A stretch of 64,000 bases of DNA from Streptomyces sp. H27-H1 (GTDB lineage Bacteria > Actinomycetota > Actinomycetes > Streptomycetales > Streptomycetaceae): NCBI RefSeq assembly GCF_026627445.1, contig NZ_JAPNLJ010000014.1:1-64000 (forward strand). The letters run 5' to 3'. The position numbers and the translations under genes are program-made. How positions within the stretch are numbered: position 1 is the stretch's first letter; each line of letters begins with the position of its first letter. Positions 54,389 to 64,000 of this stretch are shown in pieces. Below the pieces are notes generated by a model. The model was given only the letters and a program-made list of their open reading frames with translations. It made no database searches and had not been told where the DNA came from.

Positions 54389-54893
54389 TGAGGCATCGCT
54401 CGACCGGTGCTCCGGCGGACTCGCGGCGCTGCGCCGGGTTGCCGGCCTCGATCGGCCGCACGGCGGTGGTGCGCACAGGACTTCCTGGGCGGGCGTGCGA
54501 AACGGGGCTGGTCTGCGCTGGGCTGGGCGGGGCTGGTCTGCGCTGGGCTGGGCGGGGCTGGGCTGGGCTGGGCTGGGCTGGGCTGGGCCGATGGTGGGTG
54601 AGCCCTGTGGTGGGCGAGCCCTGCGGTCACCTGAGCGGGGCCCGGCCGAGGGTGGGAGCGCTCCTGGCGGTGCGGAGCCCATGCGCCATCGGCGGCGGAC
54701 GCGCACTGCTGCCCCACTCGGAGTGAGGCGGCGGGTCATCGGCGGGTCGTACCGGGGGGGGCGAGCAGGCCGAGAGGTCCAGCCGTCGCCGGGTGCCTGC
54801 GCCGGACGTCCGGCTCCCCCGCCCCCCGGGGCGTCGAGCGTCGGTCCCGCCGCCGCGGGAGCCGATGTGCCGTGCAGGTGCCGTGCACGACGG
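54389..54893. other. convergent intergenic region with G-rich tandem repeats
   Basis: No gene is supported. GGGCT-containing hexamer repeats fill 54505-54592, as (GGGCTG)n and CTGGTCTGCG units. A degenerate CebR box, TGGGAGCGCTCCTG, is at 54653-54666 with no promoter-proximal gene. Confidence 0.5.
54505..54592. repeat. GGGCTG tandem repeat
   Basis: About 88 bases consist of repeated GGGCTG and related units, including five to six uninterrupted copies at the end. Confidence 0.8.
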
Positions 54894-54922
54894 TGCCGGC
54901 TCCACGCACGGCGGAGCCGGCA
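54894..54922 (-). terminator. terminator of the LPMO gene
   Basis: A ten-base-pair stem (TGCCGGCTCC/GGAGCCGGCA) with a nine-base loop lies 18 bases after the LPMO stop. Confidence 0.75.
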
Positions 54923-54939
54923 TCGTCGTACGGGGGCTG

Positions 54940-56070
54940 CTACCCGACGCAGCCGATCGTGCCTTCCGGGAAGTTGTTGCCGGTCGACGTCGCGGTGAAG
55001 CCGAAGGTGACGCTGCCGTCGGCCGCGATGGTCCGGTTGTAGTCGAGGTTCTTTACCGTGACCGTCCCGTCGGACGCCGTGGTCAGCGCACCGCTCCAGA
55101 CGTTGCTGAGTTTGGTTCCGCTGCCCGGTTTCCAGGCCACGGCCCATCCGTTCCGCGGCGTCGTGCTGTGGTTCATGACCTCAACGGAACCCTGGAAGCC
55201 GCCGTTCCAGGAGTTGGTCACCATGTAGACGGCCATGCAGGTCCCGGTGTGCGGGTCGGTCGGCGTGGGCGTAGGCGTGGGGGTGGGAGTCGGCGTGGGG
55301 GTGGGAGTCGGCGTGGGCGTCGGAGTGGGCGTGCTGCCCGAGCCCCGGATTCCGGTCACTTCGCCGTTGCCGCCGTCGAAGGCGATGTCGGAGCAGGAGA
55401 AGAAGTTCTCCTGGCTGTCCGACCGCACCCACTGGATGAACAGGAGCGCGTTGCCCGTACGGCCCGACGGGAGATTCAGGTCCCAGGTGTACGCACCGCC
55501 GTCCGTACCCGCGGAGCCCGACTGCGCCGGGTTGGTGACCGTCTGGATCAGGTCCAGGTCGCCCCAGCCCAGCGCGGAGGTCGGCGAGTAGCCCGGTTTG
55601 GACAGGTAGACCCGGAAGTCACCGGGGTGCGCGGCCCAGTTGCTGTAGCGGACCTTCATGGTCGCCCCGGAAGTGAGGTGCGTGCGCGGCCAGTCGGCAC
55701 GCGTGGCGTTGTAGCCCGTGAAGTTGTACGGGGAACGGTCGCCGGCGCTGCACAGCTTGCCGTCCGGCACGTACCCCGCGCCGCGGCCGCCCGCGTTGGA
55801 GTCGAGCACCGCGAACCAGTTGTACAGCGACGAGGCGCCGCTCTCGGCGAGCGCGGCCTTGCACGCCGGGTTCGTCGGGTCCATGCCGCCGGTGGCGGTG
55901 CGACCGTCCACGTAACAGAGGTATGTGCGCGATCCGGGCATCATCGCCACCCCGTGCGCCTGCGCTTTGCCCTGTCCGAGGAGGGTGAAAGCGAGGCCGG
56001 CCAGCAGCGTCGCCAGCGCCGCCGCCACGGAAACCAGTCGTCTTCTACTTCTGATCACGCTGTGAACCAT
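54940..56070 (-). CDS. secreted AA10 lytic polysaccharide monooxygenase with CBM2
   Basis: The 376-residue copper monooxygenase oxidatively cleaves crystalline cellulose or chitin. The signal peptide ends in GKAQA, making His39 (AHGVAMMPGSR) the N-terminal residue of the histidine brace; the second ligand is about H148 (NWAAHPGDFRVY). AA10 features include YLCYVDG, YVPDGKLCSAGD and QWVRSDSQENFFSCSDIAF. A (TP)n linker leads to CBM2 (VYMVTNSWNGGFQGSVEVMN, then VTFGFTATSTGNNFPEGTI). CBM2 suggests a cellulose-active type. It lies downstream of the GH3 gene and may share its transcript. Confidence 0.93.
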   Translation of the reverse strand: MVHSVIRSRRRLVSVAAALATLLAGLAFTLLGQGKAQAHGVAMMPGSRTYLCYVDGRTATGGMDPTNPACKAALAESGASSLYNWFAVLDSNAGGRGAGYVPDGKLCSAGDRSPYNFTGYNATRADWPRTHLTSGATMKVRYSNWAAHPGDFRVYLSKPGYSPTSALGWGDLDLIQTVTNPAQSGSAGTDGGAYTWDLNLPSGRTGNALLFIQWVRSDSQENFFSCSDIAFDGGNGEVTGIRGSGSTPTPTPTPTPTPTPTPTPTPTPTPTDPHTGTCMAVYMVTNSWNGGFQGSVEVMNHSTTPRNGWAVAWKPGSGTKLSNVWSGALTTASDGTVTVKNLDYNRTIAADGSVTFGFTATSTGNNFPEGTIGCVG

Positions 56071-56124
56071 CGTGTCTCCTACGCCTTCTTCGTGTGGGTC
56101 GTGCCTGGTAGCGGGTGAAAACCC

Positions 56125-56160
56125 CGCCCGTCCGGCTCCGGCTTCGGCGCAGGACGGGCG
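56125..56160 (-). terminator. hairpin between GH3 and LPMO genes
   Basis: The stem is CGCCCGTCC/GGACGGGCG with an 18-base loop. It may attenuate read-through from the GH3 gene. Confidence 0.5.
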
Positions 56161-56256
56161 CGGGGGTGTTGGGGGGGGAACGGGCGGTGTGCGGTCGGGT
56201 ACGGATGGGGCGGTCCGCGCGTACGGGTACGTCTCGGGCGGCGTGTGCGGGGGAGG

Positions 56257-58476
56257 TCAGCCGGCGGTGCACCGGGGCGCCGGAGCGCCTGCCGTGCCCC
56301 CGCCGGTGAACCCGAAGGAGGTCGTGGCGCCGACCGCCACCGCGCCGTTGGACGCGGTGTTGCGCACGGTGGCGCGGCCTCCCGCCACGGTGAGGACCCC
56401 CTTCCAGAGGCTTGAGATCGTCGCCCCTCCCAGGTCCCAGTCGACCGTCCAGCCGGTCAGCGGCGCCGTGCCGCTGTTCCTGACGGTGACCTCGGCCTGG
56501 TGTCCGCCGGGCCAGGAGTTGACGACCCGCAGGGCGGCGGTACAGACCTTGCCCGCAGGCGTCGGGTCGGGATCGGGGCCCGGATCGGGATCGGGGACCG
56601 GGTTCGAGGTGAACGTCAGACCGAATCCGTACGGGAAAAGGGGACTCTTCCCGTCGCCGTCGTTGATCGGCTGCTGTGACGCGCTGCGCATCCAGCTCAT
56701 GGGAAGCCTGCCGGTCGGGGCGTGATCGCCGAAGAGCACGTCGGCGACGCCGCGACCCTCGCTGCCGGGCAGCCAAGCGGCCATCAGGGCCTTCCAGTCC
56801 GGAAGTTGGGCCGCGATATCGAGCGGGCGCCCGGCGACGAGCACCACCACGACCGGCACGCCGCTCGCCTTCAGCCGGGCCAGCGTCTGCAGGTCTTCCT
56901 GGTCCAACCCCATCCCGCCCGGCCGGTCACCGTGCATCTCGGCGTACGGAGTCTCGCCGACGACGGCGACCGCGGCCGTATAGCTGCCGTCGATGCCATT
57001 GCCGTAGCGGTCGTAGGTCACCCGCGACGGGTCTGCGGCGGTGGCCCGGATTCCCTGGAGGACCGTGGTGCCCTCGGTGACGGGACCGCTGCGGCCCTGC
57101 CAGCCCAGGGTCCATCCGCCGCTCTGGTTTCCGATGTCGTCGGCCGACTTCCCCGCGACGAACAGCTTCGCGCTCTTCCCCAGGGGCAGCATTCCGCCGT
57201 CGTTCTTCAACAGCACCTGCGACGCGCGCACGGTCTCCCGGGCGAGAGCCCGGTGCTCGGCGGAACCGACGGCCGGGGTGAGGGAGCGGTTGGTCAACGG
57301 CCGTTCGAAGAGACCGAGCTGGAACTTCTTGGTGAGGATGCGGCGATTGGCGTCGTCGACGCGCGGCAGGGGGATGCGGCCGGCGCCCACCTCTCCGCGG
57401 AGCAGCGTCAGGAACTTCCTGTAGTCGTGCGGGACCATCACCATGTCGACCCCGGCGTTGACGGACGTGGCGATCTCGGCGCCGGTGAAGCCGGTCTGTC
57501 CGTCGAGCTGGTCGACCGCCGCCCAGTCCGAGACGACGAACCCGGTGAAGCCCAGCTCACCCTTGAGCACGTCGGTGACGAGGTACTTGCTCGCGTGCGA
57601 GCGAACCCCGTTGAAGCTGCTGTAGGAGAGCATGACCGAGCCGACGCCCCGGCGGACCGCCTCCTTGAAGGGCGGCAGGTGGACGGCGCGCAACTCGGCC
57701 TCGGACACTTCCGAGTTCCCCTGGTCGACGCCGCCGGTGGTGCCGCCGTCGCCGATGTAGTGCTTGGCGGTGGCGAGCACCGACGCCGGGTCGCCGCCCA
57801 GCGTCTGGCCCTGCATGCCGGTGACGAACGTCGCCATGGAGGTGGGCAGTTCGGGTGTCTCTCCGAACGACTCGTAGGTGCGGCCCCAACGGTCGTTGCG
57901 GGCCACGCACAGGCAGGGCGCGAAGCTCCAGTCGATGCCGGTGCCCGCCACCTCCTCGGCCACCGCGCGCCCCACCCGCTGCGCCAGCGCGGGGTCCCGG
58001 GTCGCGCCCAGGGCGATGTTGTGCGGGAAGATCGTGGCCCCGCGCACCGCGTTGTGACCATGCACCGCGTCGATGCCGTAGATCATCGGAATGGCGAGCG
58101 GGGTACCGAGGGCGGTGCGCTGCAGGGAGTCGTAGGTGTCGGCCCAGGTCTGCGCGTTGTTGGGGCTGACCGTGGAGTCGCCGCCGGAGAGCACCGAGCC
58201 GATGCGGTACGCGGCGAGGTCGGACTGCGGGAGCAGCGCGTCCTTCTCCACCTGCGTCATCTGCCCGAGCTTGTCGTCGAGCGTCATCCGGGCCAGCAGA
58301 TCAGCGACCCGGTCCTGTACGGGAAGTCCGGCGTCCTGGTACGGGAGCGCGGCGACGGCGTGCGGTGGGTCGGACGGCGGGGCGGCGGCGGACAGTCCGG
58401 TCACGGTGAGCACGGCGGCACACAGCGCGGCGACGATCGCGGGTCGGCGGGTGGGGGACGTGGAACGCGGGCGCAT
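56257..58476 (-). CDS. secreted GH3 beta-glucosidase with CBM2
   Basis: The 739-residue GH3 enzyme releases glucose from cello-oligosaccharides. The signal peptide is followed by the N-terminal TIM barrel with MIYGIDAVHGHNAV, the substrate-binding KHYIGDGG (K238-H239) and nucleophile Asp317 (VVSDWAAVD). The C-terminal alpha/beta domain has SQVLLKNDGG and GVPVVVVLVAGRPL. An Asp/Pro-rich linker leads to CBM2 (VCTAALRVVNSWPGGHQAEV, then TSFGFTGGGTAGAP). A secreted CBM-bearing GH3 is less common than cytoplasmic ones. Start ATG 58476 follows GGAAAGG. Confidence 0.93.
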   Translation of the reverse strand: MRPRSTSPTRRPAIVAALCAAVLTVTGLSAAAPPSDPPHAVAALPYQDAGLPVQDRVADLLARMTLDDKLGQMTQVEKDALLPQSDLAAYRIGSVLSGGDSTVSPNNAQTWADTYDSLQRTALGTPLAIPMIYGIDAVHGHNAVRGATIFPHNIALGATRDPALAQRVGRAVAEEVAGTGIDWSFAPCLCVARNDRWGRTYESFGETPELPTSMATFVTGMQGQTLGGDPASVLATAKHYIGDGGTTGGVDQGNSEVSEAELRAVHLPPFKEAVRRGVGSVMLSYSSFNGVRSHASKYLVTDVLKGELGFTGFVVSDWAAVDQLDGQTGFTGAEIATSVNAGVDMVMVPHDYRKFLTLLRGEVGAGRIPLPRVDDANRRILTKKFQLGLFERPLTNRSLTPAVGSAEHRALARETVRASQVLLKNDGGMLPLGKSAKLFVAGKSADDIGNQSGGWTLGWQGRSGPVTEGTTVLQGIRATAADPSRVTYDRYGNGIDGSYTAAVAVVGETPYAEMHGDRPGGMGLDQEDLQTLARLKASGVPVVVVLVAGRPLDIAAQLPDWKALMAAWLPGSEGRGVADVLFGDHAPTGRLPMSWMRSASQQPINDGDGKSPLFPYGFGLTFTSNPVPDPDPGPDPDPTPAGKVCTAALRVVNSWPGGHQAEVTVRNSGTAPLTGWTVDWDLGGATISSLWKGVLTVAGGRATVRNTASNGAVAVGATTSFGFTGGGTAGAPAPRCTAG

Positions 58477-58877
58477 GGGGGGCCTTTCCGGGTGTGGGCC
58501 GGACGGGGCGGGGAGCGAGCGGTGGGGAAGGACGAGCCCGAGGCGACGGGCGAACGGGGATGCGCGAGACGAGGGGGCGTGATCGGGGATGAGCGGGGGC
58601 GGGACCGGCGGTCACGGACGGGCGGCGGGGGTGGGGCCCGGTTCTAGCGGTACGGGGCCGGTGGGGGCCGAGAAGTATGGCCGTGCGGCGGATGGGTGCT
58701 CCAGGGCCCACCCCCTGTCGGCGTAGGGAGGACGGGTGGGCCCGGGAGCGGTCCTGTGTTGTGGTGGCGCGGCCAGGTGCGCGTGGCAGCTTCGGGTGCG
58801 TGCTGTGCTTGAGGTGCCCGGGGGTTCTCGGTGCGCCCGGGGCCGTAGGCGCTGTCGCTCCCGCGAACACCGCCGGC
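58477..58877. other. intergenic region between GH12 and GH3 genes
   Basis: No gene is supported. I saw no perfect CebR box; only weak similarity (CGGGAGCGGTCCTG near 58742) is present. Confidence 0.4.
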
Positions 58878-60011
58878 TCACCCCGTGGTGCAGGCGGCGC
58901 CGTTCAGGCTGTAGCCGGACGGTTTGGCGAAGCTACCGGTGTAGGTGCCCTGGAAGCCGAACGTCTGGCTCCCGCCCGCCGCGATCCGCGCGTTGTGCGC
59001 CAGACCGCTCGCCGTGACGGACCCGGACGACGGGGAGACGGTGGCGTTCCAGACGTTGGTGATCCCCTGTCCGGAGGGCAGGGTGAAGGCGAGCTTCCAG
59101 GCGTCGACCGCGGACGAGCCGTTGTTGGTGACCGTGACGTCGGCTGTGTAGCCGCCCTGCCACACGCTCGTGGCCATGGTGACCTTGCAGGACGCGGGGG
59201 TCCCGGGATCGCCCGGGTCGCCGGGACCCGCGCCGGTGTTGACGGTCGAGGAGAAGGAGTTGACCGCGAGCCCGGCGCCGTTCTGCCAGGGCTCGAAGCC
59301 GGACTGGACGCTCGTCAGGTACCAGGTGTTCTGGGCCATGCCGCGGGAGATGGTCTGCCGGACGAAGTCCATGACGTCGAAGCTCCAGCTGCTGATCGCC
59401 GAAGGGGCGACGAAGGAGATGACGTCGTTGGAGCCGTTGCTGCCGGTCCACACCTGCCAGGTGCGCCCGCCCACGGTCGCCGTGCCGACCTGCGAGCCGA
59501 TGGGCTGGATGGAGCCGACCTTGTTGAACCAGATCATGATCTCGGTCCGGTTGACGCCGTCCTTCCGGGGTGTCGGGTCGAGCCAGATGTCGTACGAGGC
59601 GTTGTAGACGGCGTTGGAGACGTAGCCGTAGGAGATGGAGCTGGGGGCGCTGGAGACGGTGCTGATCTGCGCCGGGAGGTTCGTGCCGGGCGAGCAGTTG
59701 GTGTAGTGGCAGCCGTTGAACACCGACGGGTAAGACTTCGGGGCGCCGTTGACGGGCACCGAGCCGTCGGCCTGGGCCAACCGGAATCCGGTGTCGGTGG
59801 CGGTGACGCACTGGGTGGCGCTGGTGCCCCAGCGGTTGTTCTGGACGACGTAGCGCCCCTGGATCGTGGTCGATCCGAACGGCTCACAGAGCGTGGTGTC
59901 GGCCTGGGCCGCCGACGCGCCCGCCAGGAGGGCGGCCACGGTGGTGAGTGCGGTCAGTAGGGCGCCGAACAGTGCGCGGACGGTGCGGGGGCGGTGCGGT
60001 GACGGTCGCAT
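58878..60011 (-). CDS. secreted GH12 endoglucanase with CBM2
   Basis: The 377-residue GH12 beta-1,4-endoglucanase resembles CelB-type enzymes. After the signal peptide the catalytic domain shows ADTTLCEPFGSTTIQGRYVV, nucleophile about E157 (NRTEIMIWFN) and acid/base about E240 (SVQSGFEPWQNGAGL). A Gly/Asp/Pro linker leads to CBM2 (ATSVWQGGYTADVTVTNNGS, then QTFGFQGTYTGSF). Start ATG 60011 follows AAGGAGG. Two CebR-like boxes lie 46-85 bases upstream. Confidence 0.94.
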   Translation of the reverse strand: MRPSPHRPRTVRALFGALLTALTTVAALLAGASAAQADTTLCEPFGSTTIQGRYVVQNNRWGTSATQCVTATDTGFRLAQADGSVPVNGAPKSYPSVFNGCHYTNCSPGTNLPAQISTVSSAPSSISYGYVSNAVYNASYDIWLDPTPRKDGVNRTEIMIWFNKVGSIQPIGSQVGTATVGGRTWQVWTGSNGSNDVISFVAPSAISSWSFDVMDFVRQTISRGMAQNTWYLTSVQSGFEPWQNGAGLAVNSFSSTVNTGAGPGDPGDPGTPASCKVTMATSVWQGGYTADVTVTNNGSSAVDAWKLAFTLPSGQGITNVWNATVSPSSGSVTASGLAHNARIAAGGSQTFGFQGTYTGSFAKPSGYSLNGAACTTG

Positions 60012-60056
60012 GAGGGGGCCTCCTTCGGAGGGTCAACCGGATTCGCGTGCGCAGAG

Positions 60057-60070
60057 CGGAAGCGCTCCCA
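60057..60070. promoter_or_regulatory. imperfect CebR box
   Basis: CGGAAGCGCTCCCA has two mismatches to the CebR consensus and lies 46 bases before the GH12 start, 12 bases from the perfect box. Confidence 0.6.
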
Positions 60071-60082
60071 CTCCCCCGAAGA

Positions 60083-60096
60083 TGGGAGCGCTCCCA
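60083..60096. promoter_or_regulatory. CebR operator
   Basis: This is a perfect TGGGAGCGCTCCCA, 72 bases upstream of the GH12 start. Confidence 0.9.
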
Positions 60097-60336
60097 TACC
60101 TTGACTCGGACGGGACTGTAGGAGTCGACCCATACCCGTGACAACCCCGGGGAAGGGACATTGTCGAAGCACTTTCGAAGTCCCTGATCAGAGGGGGTAG
60201 GTGGGGCTTCTTGATCCAACTTGGCGTCACAGTAGGCCAGTTGAAGCACCCGGCGGGGGCCGCCGCGCCCGGAGGCCGCGACCCGCCATGCTCGGATTCC
60301 GCGAGACCGCCGCCGATGGCCTCCCGGGGGGCAAGG

Positions 60337-60400
60337 CGGGTGACCGGCAACCGCAGCGGCCGTCTGTCCGCCGTCCGACAGTCCGGCAACCGGTCACCCG
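60337..60400 (-). terminator. inverted repeat after the Cip1-like gene
   Basis: CGGGTGACCGG and CCGGTCACCCG pair across a 42-base loop. It lies between the Cip1-like stop and the GH12 promoter. Confidence 0.45.
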
Positions 60401-60484
60401 AGCAACCTGTGACCACGTCGGACAGGAGGCAAAGACCCGCAGGACACGTCCTGCCGACGCCATGCCGGCGCCGCGGGTGAGCCG

Positions 60485-61660
60485 TCAGCAGCCGATCGGG
60501 GTGGACCCCACGGCCACGTCGTCGAACCACAGGGTGTCATCGCCCGTCCCGTAGCTTTCCCAGCCCAGGCGCAGGGCAGTGGGCCGGGGCGGTACGGTGC
60601 GTGCGAGCCACTGCTGGTCGACGTCCTGCGTGGGGACGCCGTCGGCGTGCAGGCCCGCAATCCGCTCGTCGCCGAGCCACGTGTCGAGGCCGACGGCCCG
60701 TGTGTCGATCGCGAGGCGCAGGCACTGCCAGGTCCCCGTCGGCAGCGGCCCGCTCAGCGCCACACCGGTCGGACTCTGGGCCGGCAGAGTGGCGTCGTCG
60801 CTCTCCCGGTTCCATTGCAGCGCGCCGTTCTGCCCCCCGACGCGCAGGCTCCGCCCACTCTGTGAGGCGTCGGGCAGGGAGAGGAAGGTGACGTGGGCGG
60901 CGGGGAGCGCGGTGGTGTGCCGGACCCACGCGCGCACGTACAGCACCGGGCCGACGGACGACAGGTCCGCGGTGGCGGTCACGAAGGCGTGGTTGCAGTA
61001 GCCCGCCCGGCCGGCGATCCGAAGCGATCTGCTCCCGCTGTGCGCGATCGCGGTGTCGACGGCGACCGTGCCGGTGCCCTGGCAGTCGGGTGCGGTCACC
61101 CGCCAGGCGCCCGACGGGACGGAGCCGGTCTGGTCCTCGAAGTCGGAGCAGATCACCGCGCTCCCGCAGTCCGCGCTGGGCGGCGGGGTGGTGGGGGGCG
61201 GCATGGTGGGCGGAGGTGTCGTCGGCGGAGGGATCGGCGGACTGCCGCCGCAGGACACGCCGTTGAGGGCGAAGTCCGTCGGCGCGGGGTCGGAGGTCCG
61301 CCAGGTGCCCTGGAGCCCGAACTCGCCGGTGCCTCCCGTGGCCAGCGCGCCGTTCCAGCTCGTGCTGACGGCGAGTACGGACGTGCCGGTCTGGGTGACG
61401 GCCGCGTTCCACGCCGACGTCACCTGCTGGTCGCCGGCGTACGTCCAGGACAAGCGCCAGCTGTTGAGCGCCTGCCCGAGGTTGGTGACCTTGATCTGTG
61501 CGGTGTAGCCGCCGGTCCACTTGTTCGCCGTGTAATCGACTCGGCAACCGGACTCGGCTCCACTCGCGGACATCGCCGTGAAGCCGGACGCCAGCACTAC
61601 GAGGGTGGTGAGGACCACCGTCCAGGGCTGGGGCAGTAATCGCAGAGAGAGGACGCGCAT
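60485..61660 (-). CDS. secreted CBM2 protein with Cip1-like domain
   Basis: The 391-residue secreted protein has a signal peptide, then an N-terminal CBM2 (CRVDYTANKWTGGYTAQIKV, then GEFGLQGTWR), a (TPPP)n linker and a C-terminal jelly-roll domain. That domain follows the fungal Cip1 protein closely: WRVTAPDCQGTGTVAVDTAI and AHSGSRSLRIAG, then GYCNHAFVTA, VRAWVRHTTALPAAHVTFL, RSLRVGGQNGALQWNRESDD, GWESYGTGDDTLWFDDVAV. Cip1 is induced with Trichoderma cellulases and resembles glucuronan lyases; its activity is unsettled. Start ATG 61660 follows GGAGG. A near-CebR box lies about 100 bases upstream. Confidence 0.85.
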   Translation of the reverse strand: MRVLSLRLLPQPWTVVLTTLVVLASGFTAMSASGAESGCRVDYTANKWTGGYTAQIKVTNLGQALNSWRLSWTYAGDQQVTSAWNAAVTQTGTSVLAVSTSWNGALATGGTGEFGLQGTWRTSDPAPTDFALNGVSCGGSPPIPPPTTPPPTMPPPTTPPPSADCGSAVICSDFEDQTGSVPSGAWRVTAPDCQGTGTVAVDTAIAHSGSRSLRIAGRAGYCNHAFVTATADLSSVGPVLYVRAWVRHTTALPAAHVTFLSLPDASQSGRSLRVGGQNGALQWNRESDDATLPAQSPTGVALSGPLPTGTWQCLRLAIDTRAVGLDTWLGDERIAGLHADGVPTQDVDQQWLARTVPPRPTALRLGWESYGTGDDTLWFDDVAVGSTPIGC

Positions 61661-61757
61661 GTCTACCTCCGAGGGGGCCGAGGGGGGGTGAGAAGGACGG
61701 GAACAACTCCGGCCGTCCGGACACAGGGGGGGCGGGGTCCGGTCCCCCCGTACGGAC

Positions 61758-61771
61758 TGGGAGCACTCCCG
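61758..61771. promoter_or_regulatory. near-consensus CebR box
   Basis: TGGGAGCACTCCCG differs from the consensus at two positions. It lies 98 bases before the Cip1-like start. Confidence 0.6.
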
Positions 61772-61774
61772 AAC

Positions 61775-61816
61775 CCCTCGACGGGACTCCGGTTCGGACC
61801 AGAGCCCCGTCGAGGG
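61775..61816 (-). terminator. terminator of the GH5 endoglucanase gene
   Basis: An 11-bp perfect stem (CCCTCGACGGG/CCCGTCGAGGG) lies about 25 bases after the GH5 stop. Confidence 0.8.
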
Positions 61817-61838
61817 CGTAATGATGGGGGGGGAAGGG

Positions 61839-63305
<1,467 letters not shown>

Positions 63306-63340
63306 GGTGTTCCTCCTCGAGCGAAGCGGACACAACATAT

Positions 63341-63354
63341 TGGGAGCGCTCCCA
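63341..63354. promoter_or_regulatory. CebR operator
   Basis: This is a perfect TGGGAGCGCTCCCA, 36 bases before the GH5 start codon. Confidence 0.9.
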
Positions 63355-63467
63355 CCTTCCGGCCGGTGACGGCGCCCCCCGGTCGTCCGATCGACAGGGG
63401 GACACCGTCATGCCGGGCCTGGTGGCCGACGGCCCTCTTGGGAGACCGCGACATGGGTTGCGGGAGA

Positions 63468-64000
63468 TCAGGGGGCGGTGCCCCAGGAGAGGGTGCCGTT
63501 CACGTACGCGCCGATCTTCGCCGCGTCGGTGAAGGACGTGCTGGTCGAACGGCTGTAGTCGTCCGCCTCGTTGAAGTTGGACCAGTCGCTCTTGTTCAGC
63601 CGGAGCTGCATCTCACCGGTGGAGGCGCCGGCGGCCAGGGTGCGGCTGCCGAAGGAGACCTCCAGGTAGTGGCTGGCACCGGCTGCCGAACCGGCGGTCC
63701 TGACAGCGTGGGTCAGGGTCCCGCAGCCGATGACCGCGTAGTCGCACGAGGTACCGAAGGTGGAGGCCCCGGCCTCGGGGGTGAACCAGTAGCGCAGCTT
63801 CACATTGGACAGGTCCACCGCGGCGCTGCCGGTGTTGACCAGCTGGAGGGCCATCCGGATCTGGTTGTCGGTGGCGGAGGAGTCGGTGTTCTTGTACTGG
63901 ACCTTGAGCGCGCCCGTCCCGGTGCCGCCGCCCGCGGACGTGGTGACCGAGAAGGCGCTGGAGGCCGCAGAGACGTTACCTGCAGCGTCCTTGGCCTTGA
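63468..64000 (-). CDS. C-terminal part of a CBM3 cellulase or related enzyme (cut by window edge)
   Basis: The open frame continues past the window edge. It encodes the end of an FN3 domain (KAKDAAGNVSAASSAFSVTT), a Gly/Thr linker, and a family 3 cellulose-binding module: LKVQYKNTDSSATDNQIRM, then VDLSNVKLRYWFTPEAGAST, then FNEADDYSRSTSTSFTDAAK and YVNGTLSWG. FN3-CBM3 tails occur on several Streptomyces wall-degrading enzymes, so the catalytic domain cannot be named from here. It is upstream of the GH5 gene on the same strand. Confidence 0.9.
   Translation of the reverse strand, partial: KAKDAAGNVSAASSAFSVTTSAGGGTGTGALKVQYKNTDSSATDNQIRMALQLVNTGSAAVDLSNVKLRYWFTPEAGASTFGTSCDYAVIGCGTLTHAVRTAGSAAGASHYLEVSFGSRTLAAGASTGEMQLRLNKSDWSNFNEADDYSRSTSTSFTDAAKIGAYVNGTLSWGTAP

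Noticed and set aside
56722..58647. 641-codon plus-strand frame opposite the GH3 gene
   Set aside because: Typical high-GC antisense frame; the GH3 catalytic residues are on the minus strand.

Overview
The window is very GC-rich DNA of a Streptomyces-type actinomycete. The signs are GTG/ATG starts behind GGAGG-like sites, many GTGA/ATGA overlaps, strongly GC-biased third codon positions, Sec-secreted CBM2 cellulases, perfect CebR boxes (TGGGAGCGCTCCCA) and actinobacterial insertion sequences. The density of IS remnants and broken genes suggests an accessory region, such as a chromosome arm or island, rather than the core.

Layout. 0.4-1.7 kb holds an intact MFS exporter. 2-5 kb is a junction zone: an IS6 transposase tail abuts a DndC-like tail, followed by a zinc-ribbon gene, a membrane protein and a lexA fragment. 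5.1-10.5 kb is a Tn554-like element with overlapping recombinase genes, the first of which is frameshifted and lacks its 5' end. 11-20 kb is a graveyard of transposases (an IS701/IS4-like DDE type, IS5, ISL3), a barstar gene, a HEAT-repeat gene and the first pieces of an ATP-dependent DNA ligase. 22.7-24.5 kb carries an intact GH5-FN3-CBM2 cellulase under a CebR box. 25-32 kb mixes small genes (PRC-barrel, Imm1-like), more ligase debris, a truncated XRE regulator and a large intact FG-GAP secreted protein. 32.4-37.8 kb is a mostly intact block of two SDR genes, two TetR genes and a DHA2 exporter with matching operators. It also contains the 3' end of a tRNA-Thr gene with its terminator, a likely att scar.

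38-45 kb holds a helicase remnant, a MerR-like gene, a striking one-strand ACTGC array, repeated hairpin modules, a glycine/asparagine-repeat secreted peptide and transposon debris. 45.3-46.9 kb is a secreted pectate lyase with a 16-bp palindrome upstream. 47.5-51.1 kb is a TetR-controlled set of two broken tautomerase-like genes, a zinc alcohol dehydrogenase and a broken thioesterase. 51.5-51.9 kb is cutA.

53.4-64 kb is a plant-cell-wall module. A LacI regulator faces a convergent run on the minus strand: a CBM3 protein cut by the window edge, a CBM2-GH5 endoglucanase, a CBM2 protein with a Cip1-like domain, a GH12-CBM2 endoglucanase, a GH3-CBM2 beta-glucosidase and an AA10-CBM2 LPMO. CebR-like boxes precede several of these genes. 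With the second GH5 cellulase and the pectate lyase, the window supports secreted attack on crystalline cellulose, oxidative chain cleavage, oligosaccharide hydrolysis and pectin breakdown.

The cellulase module looks intact, while roughly 2-51 kb is full of single-base frameshifts and in-frame stops. Most of the stops are explicable as GC-to-AT changes in Trp, Arg or Gln codons.
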